From NCBI GenBank assembly GCA_945897565.1, contig CAMDFN010000005.1, positions 1 through 64,000 on the forward strand: 64,000 nucleotides of DNA, read 5' to 3'. This stretch comes from Chryseobacterium gleum (GTDB lineage: Bacteria > Bacteroidota > Bacteroidia > Flavobacteriales_D > Crocinitomicaceae). The notes under the pieces were generated by a model. That model worked only from the letters and a program-made list of their open reading frames with translations. It was not told the origin of the DNA and did not search any database. Position numbers and translations under genes: made by a program. Positions 43,585 through 49,860 of the stretch are shown in pieces (position 1 is the stretch's first letter; each line of letters begins with the position of its first letter).

Positions 43585-44172
43585 ATGCAAGTTTTACCTA
43601 GCGCATATTTTCCCTCGCTCGCTTACGTTCATACCTTACTTCAAGACCCTCATGTTGTTCTTGACTTAAAAGAACATTTTGTAAAACAGAGTATGCGCAC
43701 GCGCGCTGAAATCTTAAGTGCAAATGGTATCATTCAGCTCAATGTTCCTATTATACACACCGCGCACAAACAAACGCTAGAAGGCCTTCAGATAGACTAC
43801 AGTAAAAACTGGCAAGCTGAGCACTGGAGAGCCATAGAAAGCGCCTACGCCAATGCGCCCCACTTTGAACATTACGCCCATGACCTTCGATTTATATTTA
43901 AGGAACAACATGTTTTTTTGCACGAGCTCAATAGCACTATTTTAAATTGGATTGATAACGCCCTGGCCTTGGAATTGCAAATAGAACGAAGTGATGAATT
44001 TACAGGGCAGACGCCTTCAGAGAAAAAAGCTTTTTTAGGTAGCGCATTAAATCCTACACAAGCGTACCAACAAGTCTTTAATGGAAAGTCTGAGTTTGTT
44101 CAGAATTTGTCTGTAATAGATGGCCTAATGAACGAGGGGCCCTTGCTCAGGCGTCATTTTATGCCAAGGTAA
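43585..44172 (+). CDS. WbqC family protein
   Basis: 195 residues. LPSAYFPSLAYVHTLLQ, QSMRTRAEILSANGIIQLNVPI, and WRAIESAYANAPHFEHY are typical of WbqC-like proteins, and it ends with the family-typical VIDGLMNEGP segment. Some relatives lie in O-antigen clusters; the biochemical role is not established. It starts 2 bp after the lepB stop. Its last 48 bp also encode the end of the convergent gene. Confidence 0.85.
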   Translation: MQVLPSAYFPSLAYVHTLLQDPHVVLDLKEHFVKQSMRTRAEILSANGIIQLNVPIIHTAHKQTLEGLQIDYSKNWQAEHWRAIESAYANAPHFEHYAHDLRFIFKEQHVFLHELNSTILNWIDNALALELQIERSDEFTGQTPSEKKAFLGSALNPTQAYQQVFNGKSEFVQNLSVIDGLMNEGPLLRRHFMPR

Positions 44173-44994
44173 GCGCAAAACTAGCGGATGCAAAGTATTG
44201 GCGTCAGTAGCGAGTAAATCTCCGTTGGGGGCAAAGCTAATGAGTTTGGGCTCGTTGATACCGACAGGAAGCTGATGACGTGATAGCAGCACTCCTTGTT
44301 GGTCTAAGATCACGACCTCACCGGTTTTGGACAATAAATAAAATTCATTGGAGAGTGGCTCGATAGCCATAGAGATGGGTTCAAACAAAAGCGCTTTGCT
44401 GTCAAAACTAAAAAGTGGAACCTGGCTGAGCTGACGCTTGCCAATATGGAAAGTTTGGCATACAAAACGGCGCTCACCACTTTCCAATAAAGTACTGTTC
44501 AAGAGCAAAATTCGATTGAGGTTGGGATGATAGCACAAGAGTTGCTTGGTGCCATCCTCGTTTTGAAGTGCATAGGTTTGGGCAAATTCTGCGGTGTAAG
44601 GCGCTTGTAAAAAATGTAGTTCTTGTGCCTGGTCTAAGTATACGATTGTGGAATCAAAACCAACAATTTGCGTCATTTTTTGATCGGGCGGTAGCACGAA
44701 TAAAGATGAAAAAGTATTGGCCTGACTGTTGTAGTGCAGCACTTGTAGGGAGTCTTGACTGATGGCGACAGACTGAATGGAGTCTTGGGAAGATAGCGCT
44801 GCAAACGGTTGCAAGCCCATGGGTAGATATTGCGCCGAAGAAGGATGCTCGAAATCAATGAAGCCGAGTTCTTTTTGAAAGCCTGATGTAACTTGTTTAT
44901 AGTAGTTTTCTATGCCCTCGCGCTGGATAGAGCGCGCCGCAATAAATGAAATGGTGGCCAAAACAAAAGAAAAGAAATATTGCGTTCGCGACAT
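44125..44994 (-). CDS. Membrane-anchored beta-propeller-like protein (possibly SdiA-regulated family)
   Basis: 289 residues from ATG 44994, chosen because a TAAATTTG -7 box lies 6 bp upstream; the reading to 45030 would cross it. One N-terminal hydrophobic segment (YFFSFVLATISFIAA). The rest is a chain of four-strand-like blades, ending with FYLLSKTGEVVILDQQGVLLSRHQLP, then FAPNGDLLATDANTLHP, which recalls SdiA-regulated propellers. The assignment is weak. The 48-bp overlap with wbqC at the 3' end is unusually long. Confidence 0.6.
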   Translation of the reverse strand: MSRTQYFFSFVLATISFIAARSIQREGIENYYKQVTSGFQKELGFIDFEHPSSAQYLPMGLQPFAALSSQDSIQSVAISQDSLQVLHYNSQANTFSSLFVLPPDQKMTQIVGFDSTIVYLDQAQELHFLQAPYTAEFAQTYALQNEDGTKQLLCYHPNLNRILLLNSTLLESGERRFVCQTFHIGKRQLSQVPLFSFDSKALLFEPISMAIEPLSNEFYLLSKTGEVVILDQQGVLLSRHQLPVGINEPKLISFAPNGDLLATDANTLHPLVLRLPWHKMTPEQGPLVH

Positions 44995-45000
44995 ACCTAA

Positions 45001-45008
45001 CAAATTTA
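45001..45008 (-). promoter_or_regulatory. -7 element of the propeller-like gene
   Basis: TAAATTTG on the minus strand, an exact TAnnTTTG match, 6 bp before the ATG at 44994, so the leader is very short or absent. It decides the start. The divergent gene at 45091 has TATTTTTG at 45055-45062. Confidence 0.4.
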
Positions 45009-45054
45009 GATGAAAAACAAACACAAGCACAAAAAAAGAACAAGAAAAAGGCCC

Positions 45055-45062
45055 TATTTTTG
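45055..45062 (+). promoter_or_regulatory. -7 element of the outer membrane protein gene at 45091
   Basis: TATTTTTG, an exact TAnnTTTG match, 28 bp before the ATG. No TTG at the -33 spacing is visible. Confidence 0.4.
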
Positions 45063-45090
45063 TTGGAACAATAATTGCTAGTTATCCAAC

Positions 45091-45786
45091 ATGAAATATA
45101 TCAGCCTACTCTTATTCGCCGGCCTTCTCCAAATTCAACTATTTGGTCAATTCAGTTACGGCGGAGGCCTGAGCCTCAACAGCTACTTAAACACACAAGG
45201 TGTTCAAAACGGAAACCTCTCCATGCCAGGCTTACATGCCCATCTCGAAATCCCAAGAAGTGGAGATGTTACACTCTATGGCAGATTGAGTTATTCCTTC
45301 CCTAAAGCCAACTACGACACGCTTGTCGGCTACGTAACGGGGGTCAATCAGAATGTCAACCCTTATATTTTAGCAGTCAACAACCGTTTCAAAACAAGTT
45401 ACTTTACCATTGAAGGTGGCAACCGCTACTATATTGGCAATGATTACGACAACGGTTTTGCAGGGTACGGAGGATCTGGCATCATCATTGGAATTGGCAA
45501 GGTGCGCAAAGTGTATGAAGATACCGACATCACCGGCCAATACAGTTGGACACAAACCCATCAATTAGACCCGAGTGAAACTACGGAAGGCCGAATTTTC
45601 ACCTTAGGAGGCTACTTACAAGGAGGCGTCAAGTATACCATTCCGGCAATCGGGACCATTTATTCGGACGTTACGCTCAATTACCTCCTTTTAGCCAATG
45701 CAAATAACAATACCGCAGCGGCAACAGAATACCTCTCTCCATTGTTTTTCAACTTTGCGATCGGCTTCAAAAAAGATATTTACTGA
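45091..45786 (+). CDS. Predicted outer membrane beta-barrel protein
   Basis: 231 residues with a signal peptide ending QLFGQ. The mature protein is Gly/Tyr-rich with alternating strands (FSYGGGLSLNSYLN, VTLYGRLSYSF, YFTIEGGNRYYIGN, GYGGSGIIIGIGK) and ends with an aromatic strand (FFNFAIGFKKDIY), as barrels do. No family is named. It overlaps the convergent aroK by 7 bp. Confidence 0.65.
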   Translation: MKYISLLLFAGLLQIQLFGQFSYGGGLSLNSYLNTQGVQNGNLSMPGLHAHLEIPRSGDVTLYGRLSYSFPKANYDTLVGYVTGVNQNVNPYILAVNNRFKTSYFTIEGGNRYYIGNDYDNGFAGYGGSGIIIGIGKVRKVYEDTDITGQYSWTQTHQLDPSETTEGRIFTLGGYLQGGVKYTIPAIGTIYSDVTLNYLLLANANNNTAAATEYLSPLFFNFAIGFKKDIY

Positions 45787-46289
45787 TTGCTTATTGTTTC
45801 GTGTAAAGACAGCAATTGGGCTACAATCTGTTCTTTTGGCTGGGCTGCATTCATGATGATATGCGCTTTTTGGTAAGTTTCTTCTCGCTCAGCGTTCAAG
45901 CGCGTAAAAGTTTCTAAGTCTTGTAATTTTGGTCTGCGGCCATCGCCGTTAATTCTTTGATACAAAAGCGCTGGGGCTGCATTTAGATACACCACGCTAC
46001 CTTTGGCACACAGCAGCTCCATGTTATTGAAGAAACAGGGCAAACCACCACCACAAGCCACCACAGCCGCTTCATTCGTTAAGTGCTGTATGAAACGCTC
46101 TTCAAGCACTCTAAAGTAGGCCTCACCCTCCTGTTCAAAAATCTGCTGAATTGATTTGCCCTCCATTTTTTCAATAACCACATCTGTGTCCAAGAAAGGC
46201 AAAGCCAAACGGGCCGCAAGCGCTGCACCAATAGTTGACTTGCCACTACCCATCATTCCTATCAAAAAGATTTTTTTGTTTACCTTCAT
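45780..46289 (-). CDS. aroK: Shikimate kinase
   Basis: 169 residues. P-loop IGMMGSGKST (11-19), substrate residues in FLDTDVVIE and YFRVLEE, the Gly-rich ACGGGLP, and the lid arginines in NGDGRRPKL. Reaction: shikimate plus ATP to shikimate 3-phosphate, en route to chorismate (also used by PabA at 54905-55468). An 18-bp palindrome lies 9 bp upstream of the ATG and could be an operator. Confidence 0.94.
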   Translation of the reverse strand: MKVNKKIFLIGMMGSGKSTIGAALAARLALPFLDTDVVIEKMEGKSIQQIFEQEGEAYFRVLEERFIQHLTNEAAVVACGGGLPCFFNNMELLCAKGSVVYLNAAPALLYQRINGDGRRPKLQDLETFTRLNAEREETYQKAHIIMNAAQPKEQIVAQLLSLHETISNQ

Positions 46290-46298
46290 TACTCAGTT

Positions 46299-46316
46299 GG
46301 CAATCAATTGATTGCC
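46299..46316. promoter_or_regulatory. 18-bp perfect palindrome between aroK and tRNA-Lys
   Basis: GGCAATCAATTGATTGCC is a perfect dyad. It lies 9 bp upstream of the aroK ATG and 40 bp before the -33 element of tRNA-Lys. No canonical -7 box for aroK is visible nearby, so it may overlap the aroK promoter or leader. The binding protein is unknown. Confidence 0.4.
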
Positions 46317-46356
46317 TTTGTATGCTTAATTTTTATCAAATTTACCACATATTTCT

Positions 46357-46387
46357 TTGCCAAATCAAAACAATAGTCGTATCTTTG
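46357..46387 (+). promoter_or_regulatory. Promoter of tRNA-Lys
   Basis: TTG at 46357-46359, a 20-bp spacer, then TATCTTTG at 46380-46387. This is an exact match to the Bacteroidota housekeeping promoter (TTG, 19-21 bp, TAnnTTTG) and the best one in the window. The tRNA begins 16 bp after the box. The 14-mer GTATCTTTGCACCC recurs upstream of ndk. Confidence 0.75.
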
Positions 46388-46403
46388 CACCCTTAAAAAG
46401 GCA

Positions 46404-46476
46404 GATCCTGTAGCTCAGCTGGTAGAGCAATACACTTTTAATGTATGGGCCCTGGGTTCGAATCCCAGCGGGATCA
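46404..46476 (+). tRNA. tRNA-Lys (anticodon TTT)
   Basis: 73 nt fold into a full cloverleaf: acceptor GATCCTG/CGGGATC with one G-U pair, D stem GCTC/GAGC, anticodon stem ATACA/TGTAT with loop CTTTTAA (anticodon TTT at 46437-46439), five-base variable loop, and T stem CTGGG/CCCAG with loop TTCGAAT. The discriminator is A. CCA is not encoded. The last 16 bases plus the next base recur at 46624-46640, marking this gene as an integration target. Confidence 0.97.
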
Positions 46477-46477
46477 C
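46461..46477 (+). repeat. Direct repeat copy 1 (tRNA-Lys 3' end), candidate attachment site
   Basis: The 17 bp AATCCCAGCGGGATCAC cover the end of the T loop, the T stem 3' arm, the acceptor 3' arm, the discriminator and one base. An identical copy lies at 46624-46640, 163 bp downstream. Copies of a tRNA 3' end are the usual attL/attR mark of tyrosine-recombinase elements. Confidence 0.65.
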
Positions 46478-46484
46478 TCTGATC

Positions 46485-46512
46485 AAAGCACCTCGAATGA
46501 GGTGCTTTTTTT
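46485..46512 (+). terminator. Intrinsic terminator after tRNA-Lys
   Basis: A perfect 10-bp stem (AAAGCACCTC at 46485-46494, GAGGTGCTTT at 46499-46508) with a GAAT loop runs into a T-tract to 46512. It starts 9 bp after the tRNA. Confidence 0.88.
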
Positions 46513-46623
46513 GTTTAATGGCGTGAATAATTTATTTTTCAAAGTCATGAAACAAAAAAAGTAATTCAATTTGAAAAATTGAATGTGCTTTGATCCACTG
46601 CACGTCGATCCAATGGGATCTTT
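46513..46623. other. Non-coding spacer between the two attachment-site copies
   Basis: AT-rich, no gene seen. A 9-bp perfect hairpin (ATTCAATTT/AAATTGAAT, 46564-46584) sits in the middle. A short minus-strand reading frame covering 46483-46671 is not credible. This is likely the left-end residue of an integrated element or of a second insertion. Confidence 0.4.
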
Positions 46624-46640
46624 AATCCCAGCGGGATCAC
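46624..46640 (+). repeat. Direct repeat copy 2 (tRNA-Lys 3' end), candidate attachment site
   Basis: Identical over 17 bp to 46461-46477; the flanking bases differ on both sides (T instead of G before, A instead of T after), so the shared block is exactly delimited. The rest of a tRNA is absent upstream, so this is not a second tRNA gene. Confidence 0.65.
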
Positions 46641-46663
46641 AGAGACGAAAGTCAAAAGACATC

Positions 46664-46700
46664 AAAGTCACTCAAGTTACAATACTAGAGTGGCTTTTTT
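46664..46700 (+). terminator. Terminator-like hairpin after the second repeat copy
   Basis: A 10-bp stem with one T-G pair (AAAGTCACTC 46664-46673, GAGTGGCTTT 46688-46697), a 14-nt loop and a T-run. It resembles the terminator after the tRNA in position and arm sequence. It may be the original tRNA-Lys terminator displaced by insertion. Confidence 0.55.
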
Positions 46701-46708
46701 GTTTTTAG

Positions 46709-46927
46709 GCAAATCATATCGAAAAATTCCCCTTCAAAGATTGCAAGTTTGAAAAGGTTAAACAGAATATAAAGTATTTAACCGAAGAAGAATATATTTC
46801 AATAGCTAATTTTGATTTTTCAAAGGCCGATGAACGTATTCAAAGAACAGCAGACTGTTTTCTATTTGCTTGTAATACTGGTTTAGCAATTTCAGATTTG
46901 AGGTCATTTAATAAGTCCAATCTGGAA
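46709..46927 (+). pseudogene. Tyrosine recombinase (integrase) fragment
   Basis: After a TAG at 46706 the frame reads NHIEKFPFKDCKFEKVK, YLTEEEYISIANFDFSKADERIQ, then DCFLFACNTGLAISDLRSFNKSNLE. This matches the stretch of Bacteroidota tyrosine recombinases from the end of the core-binding domain to the first catalytic block (L-T-x-E-E, F-A/S-C-x-T-G-L-A-x-S-D). The N-terminal part and all later catalytic boxes (H-x-x-R, Tyr) are missing. It runs without a stop into the AraC frame; the switch is at about 46925-46930. Confidence 0.75.
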
Positions 46928-47767
46928 AGGGATAAAGATGACATCCCCTCCAAACAAGGCGGCGCTAGTTTTTATCAAACCGAAATTAGTGTTCCCGCCT
47001 TTGAATTCAAATGGCACTACCATCCAGAATTTGAATTGACGTATATCCTCAAAGGCAATGGCTACCGGGTAGTTGGCAATTCGCAGGAACAATTTTCTAC
47101 TGGTGACCTCGTCTTGTTGGGTAGCAAGCTCCCACACACTTGGTGGGGAAAAAATGAAGACGGCAGTCCTTCGCAAGCAATTGTCATTCAATTTTCAAGC
47201 GCATTCATCGAACCATTTATAAAGTTGAATGAAGGGCAGGCAATCAAAGAATTGTTGGAGAAATCTGCAAACGGGCTGCGTTTTGAGTCGGATGCTTTGT
47301 TCGTGCAAAAACTCCGCTCACTTGGCCAAACCAAAGAACTAGAAAGCGTCCTAGCGCTTTTATCCTTGCTCCAAGATATGACCGCAAAACAAGCAAGCAT
47401 CTTGTGTGCAGATGCCTATCACAACGTTATCTCCAAAAAGTTCGAAACGCGCATCAATAAGGTTTGCACGTACATCCAAAACCATTATTCGGAGCCCATT
47501 TCACTCAAACAAGTCTCAGACCTTGTCTTTATGTCAGAAAGTAATTTTTGCAAGTTTTTCAAGAAGGCCACGAATACGACCTTTTCGGATTACCTCAACG
47601 ACCTCAGGATCAATGAAGCCTGTCACCTGCTACTCTCTTCCGAAGAAAGTGTCAGTAAAATTGCACACGATTGTGGCTTTGAGTCTTTGAGTTATTTCAA
47701 TAGGGTGTTTTTGAAGAAAAAACAGTTGACTCCGTCGGGATTTAGGAGGAGTAAGTTGTTGAATTGA
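46898..47767 (+). CDS. AraC-family transcriptional regulator with recombinase-derived 5' end
   Basis: 289 residues if started at TTG 46898; the first ten codons belong to the recombinase fragment. Residues 25-110 are a cupin sensor (FEFKWHYHPEFELTYILKGNGY, then GDLVLLGSKLPHTWW). Residues about 190-289 hold two HTH motifs (SLKQVSDLVFMSESNFCKFFK, then VSKIAHDCGFESLSYFNRVF). No in-frame ATG occurs before about residue 164 and no GTG before the cupin. The native first ~10 residues seem replaced. It could be made from the TTG, as a longer chimera, or not at all. Confidence 0.75.
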   Translation: MRSFNKSNLERDKDDIPSKQGGASFYQTEISVPAFEFKWHYHPEFELTYILKGNGYRVVGNSQEQFSTGDLVLLGSKLPHTWWGKNEDGSPSQAIVIQFSSAFIEPFIKLNEGQAIKELLEKSANGLRFESDALFVQKLRSLGQTKELESVLALLSLLQDMTAKQASILCADAYHNVISKKFETRINKVCTYIQNHYSEPISLKQVSDLVFMSESNFCKFFKKATNTTFSDYLNDLRINEACHLLLSSEESVSKIAHDCGFESLSYFNRVFLKKKQLTPSGFRRSKLLN

Positions 47768-47790
47768 TGATGAGATGTTATCTTTAATCA

Positions 47791-49125
47791 ATGAAACGAA
47801 GTGATTTTATTTTAAAATCTTGTTTGCTAACAGCTGGTTGTATTCTGGTTCCGTCCGCGATATTAAATTCATGCCGCAAAGATTCTTTTTTTGATCAGGA
47901 TGAATTTAAGGGTAAGGTACTCATTATCGGGGCGGGTGCTGCTGGTTTATACGCTGGGTATTTACTGCGTTCAAAAGGAATTTCTTTTCAGATTTTAGAG
48001 GCGAGTGATCGGATCGGTGGTCGGTTGGGGAAACTATCAGGTTTCTCAGATTACGATTTAGATACCGGTGCGCAATGGTTACATGGAACGAATAATATTT
48101 TAGGGGATTTAATCCTGCAAACACAAACAAAAGTTACGCTAGATGATTCATCGATGAGTTATTGGTTTGAGAATAACATGGTTACTGAATTACCAAAAGA
48201 CCCGTATATTTTTGAGCAAAAAAATCTTCCAGATATTTCCTTCAAAGATTACGCGCATCAGCAAGGACTAGATAGCAGTTATGATCAAATCGTTGAGGCA
48301 ATTGCCGGTGATCAAGGTGCCTCAGCTTCCCTTTTATCAGCCTATTGGAATAGCAAGGATGAAGAAAATTGGGTTTCAGGTGATGATGATTATAAATTCT
48401 CTGATACATTTTTCGATTTCATTTATCAGCAATTTGCTCAGCCAATATTGAATCAAATAAATTTGAATAAGCCCGTTGTTTCTATTGATTATAGCGGAGC
48501 TCAAATTCAAGTGATTGATCAAAATGGAGCTGAATATTTCTGTGATAAGCTTATTTTGACCGTACCCATTTCCATTTTGAAGTTAAATGAGATTCAATTT
48601 AATCCTTCATTACCTGCAACAAAAACAGATGCATTTTCTCGTTTTGGAATGGGTCCAGGGATGAAAGTGTTCTTGAAATTTAACGTAAAATTCTTCCCGG
48701 AAAATACCTATGGGGGGTCCATTTGTGCCGCATATTTAGATGATTCCATTGGAAAAACCACAAATGATTTCGTATTGACAGCCTTTGTTATGGGAGATCA
48801 AGCAGCAAATTTACATGCATTAGGGAACGATGCTGCAATTACAAACGCATTGATTCAAGAATTAGACCTCATGTTTAACGGTCAAGCTTCTTTGTATTTT
48901 ATGCAATCCTTTGTTCAAGATTATACGGACAAACCATTTATCAAAGGTGCTTATTCGTACAGTACCATTGGCATGGACAATGCGCGTCAAATCGCCGCGG
49001 AGCCGATTGATAATAAAGTTTTCTTTGCAGGCGAAGCGATGAACATAAACGGTCATCATCAAACCGTTCATGGTGCAGTAGAGTCTGCATATAAAGCAGT
49101 TCTTGACCTTATCACTTCAAGTTAA
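47791..49125 (+). CDS. FAD-dependent amine oxidase-like lipoprotein
   Basis: 444 residues. N-terminal signal with a lipobox-like LNSC (Cys28). FAD-binding VLIIGAGAAGLYAGYLL near 45, then ILEASDRIGGRLG and the GAQWLHG segment of monoamine/polyamine oxidases, with the C-terminal FAD motif VFFAGEAMNINGHHQTVHGAVESAY. Expected reaction: oxidative deamination of an amine with H2O2 release, outside the cytoplasm. The substrate is unknown. It begins 23 bp after the AraC gene, which may control it. The sequence is visibly more AT-rich than the genes outside 46700-49800. Confidence 0.85.
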   Translation: MKRSDFILKSCLLTAGCILVPSAILNSCRKDSFFDQDEFKGKVLIIGAGAAGLYAGYLLRSKGISFQILEASDRIGGRLGKLSGFSDYDLDTGAQWLHGTNNILGDLILQTQTKVTLDDSSMSYWFENNMVTELPKDPYIFEQKNLPDISFKDYAHQQGLDSSYDQIVEAIAGDQGASASLLSAYWNSKDEENWVSGDDDYKFSDTFFDFIYQQFAQPILNQINLNKPVVSIDYSGAQIQVIDQNGAEYFCDKLILTVPISILKLNEIQFNPSLPATKTDAFSRFGMGPGMKVFLKFNVKFFPENTYGGSICAAYLDDSIGKTTNDFVLTAFVMGDQAANLHALGNDAAITNALIQELDLMFNGQASLYFMQSFVQDYTDKPFIKGAYSYSTIGMDNARQIAAEPIDNKVFFAGEAMNINGHHQTVHGAVESAYKAVLDLITSS

Positions 49126-49128
49126 GCT

Positions 49129-49800
49129 ATGAAAAATACCCTATTTTTTTGTATTTTCTTTTTCCATGTGGTCCATGCCCAAAAATTCTCCATGGATGTA
49201 TCTTATAAATACATGTATGCCAAACAATGGGACCGTTCCATTCAATTGTACAATTTCAGTAGACCTTGGCTCATTGAAAAACAGCCATTATTTATGCATG
49301 GGTTCAACGCGTCTTTTAACTATACACTATCAACAAAACAAGAACTAATTCATGGCCTGTCCTTTGATCTTTCATTTTTTAGGAGTGTTGCGGAAAATAA
49401 AAACATGGCGAATGCAATCAATTTGTACATCAGTAATTTGGGATATTTTGCGCGCAAGGACTTTAGCATTCTTCACTCGAATTGTTATACTGAAATGAGA
49501 TTGGCTTTGACAATAAGCGGGCTTTTTCGAAGGGTAAACCAAGAGCCTATTCTAGTGGATGAAACGCCAACTCGGGCATTCGGAATAGGCTCCGATGTAC
49601 AAATGAAGTTTGGCTATTCTTTACCATGTTTAGCGGAAATTAAGGGCTCCTTGTTTTTGGCGATTTCCTATGCTCCCTATGTTTATTCCCCATATAGCGA
49701 AAGTGTCTTAAATCAAACGATGGGTATTACAAACCATTATGGCACGGGGATAGTTGGTGCGCAAATTGGATTTAGAAAAGGATTTGCTTTAAGTCGTTAA
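49129..49800 (+). CDS. Small exported protein of unknown function, possibly a beta-barrel
   Basis: 223 residues with a signal peptide (FFCIFFFHVVHAQ). The mature part alternates aromatic strands (MDVSYKYMYAKQWDRSIQLY, FNASFNYTLS, LFLAISYAPYVYSP) and ends GIVGAQIGFRKGFALSR. It starts 3 bp after the amine oxidase stop, so the two are co-transcribed. AT-rich like the amine oxidase. No family is recognised. Confidence 0.6.
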   Translation: MKNTLFFCIFFFHVVHAQKFSMDVSYKYMYAKQWDRSIQLYNFSRPWLIEKQPLFMHGFNASFNYTLSTKQELIHGLSFDLSFFRSVAENKNMANAINLYISNLGYFARKDFSILHSNCYTEMRLALTISGLFRRVNQEPILVDETPTRAFGIGSDVQMKFGYSLPCLAEIKGSLFLAISYAPYVYSPYSESVLNQTMGITNHYGTGIVGAQIGFRKGFALSR

Positions 49801-49860
49801 CTTTCAAATTATCCAGCTAGAAGCAGAGGTCTTGCCCTTAACTTAGGTCAATAAATCAAC

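Larger units (their letters stand above)
46461..49800. mobile_element. Candidate remnant of a tRNA-Lys integrated element
   Basis: Boundaries are inferred. Left: duplicated tRNA 3' end. Inside: recombinase fragment, AraC regulator without an ATG, FAD amine oxidase, small secreted protein. The last two genes look more AT-rich than the flanking housekeeping genes. No third copy of the 17-bp repeat was found near 49800, so the right edge is uncertain and the element, if any, is no longer intact. Confidence 0.35.

Noticed and set aside
46600-46640. Possible second tRNA gene at the repeat copy
   Set aside because: Only the 3' 17 bases are present; no D or anticodon arm can be folded upstream.
46483-46671. 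Minus-strand reading frame of 62 codons over the region after tRNA-Lys
   Set aside because: It runs through a terminator hairpin and the tRNA 3' repeat, has low-complexity AT-rich content and no family resemblance.
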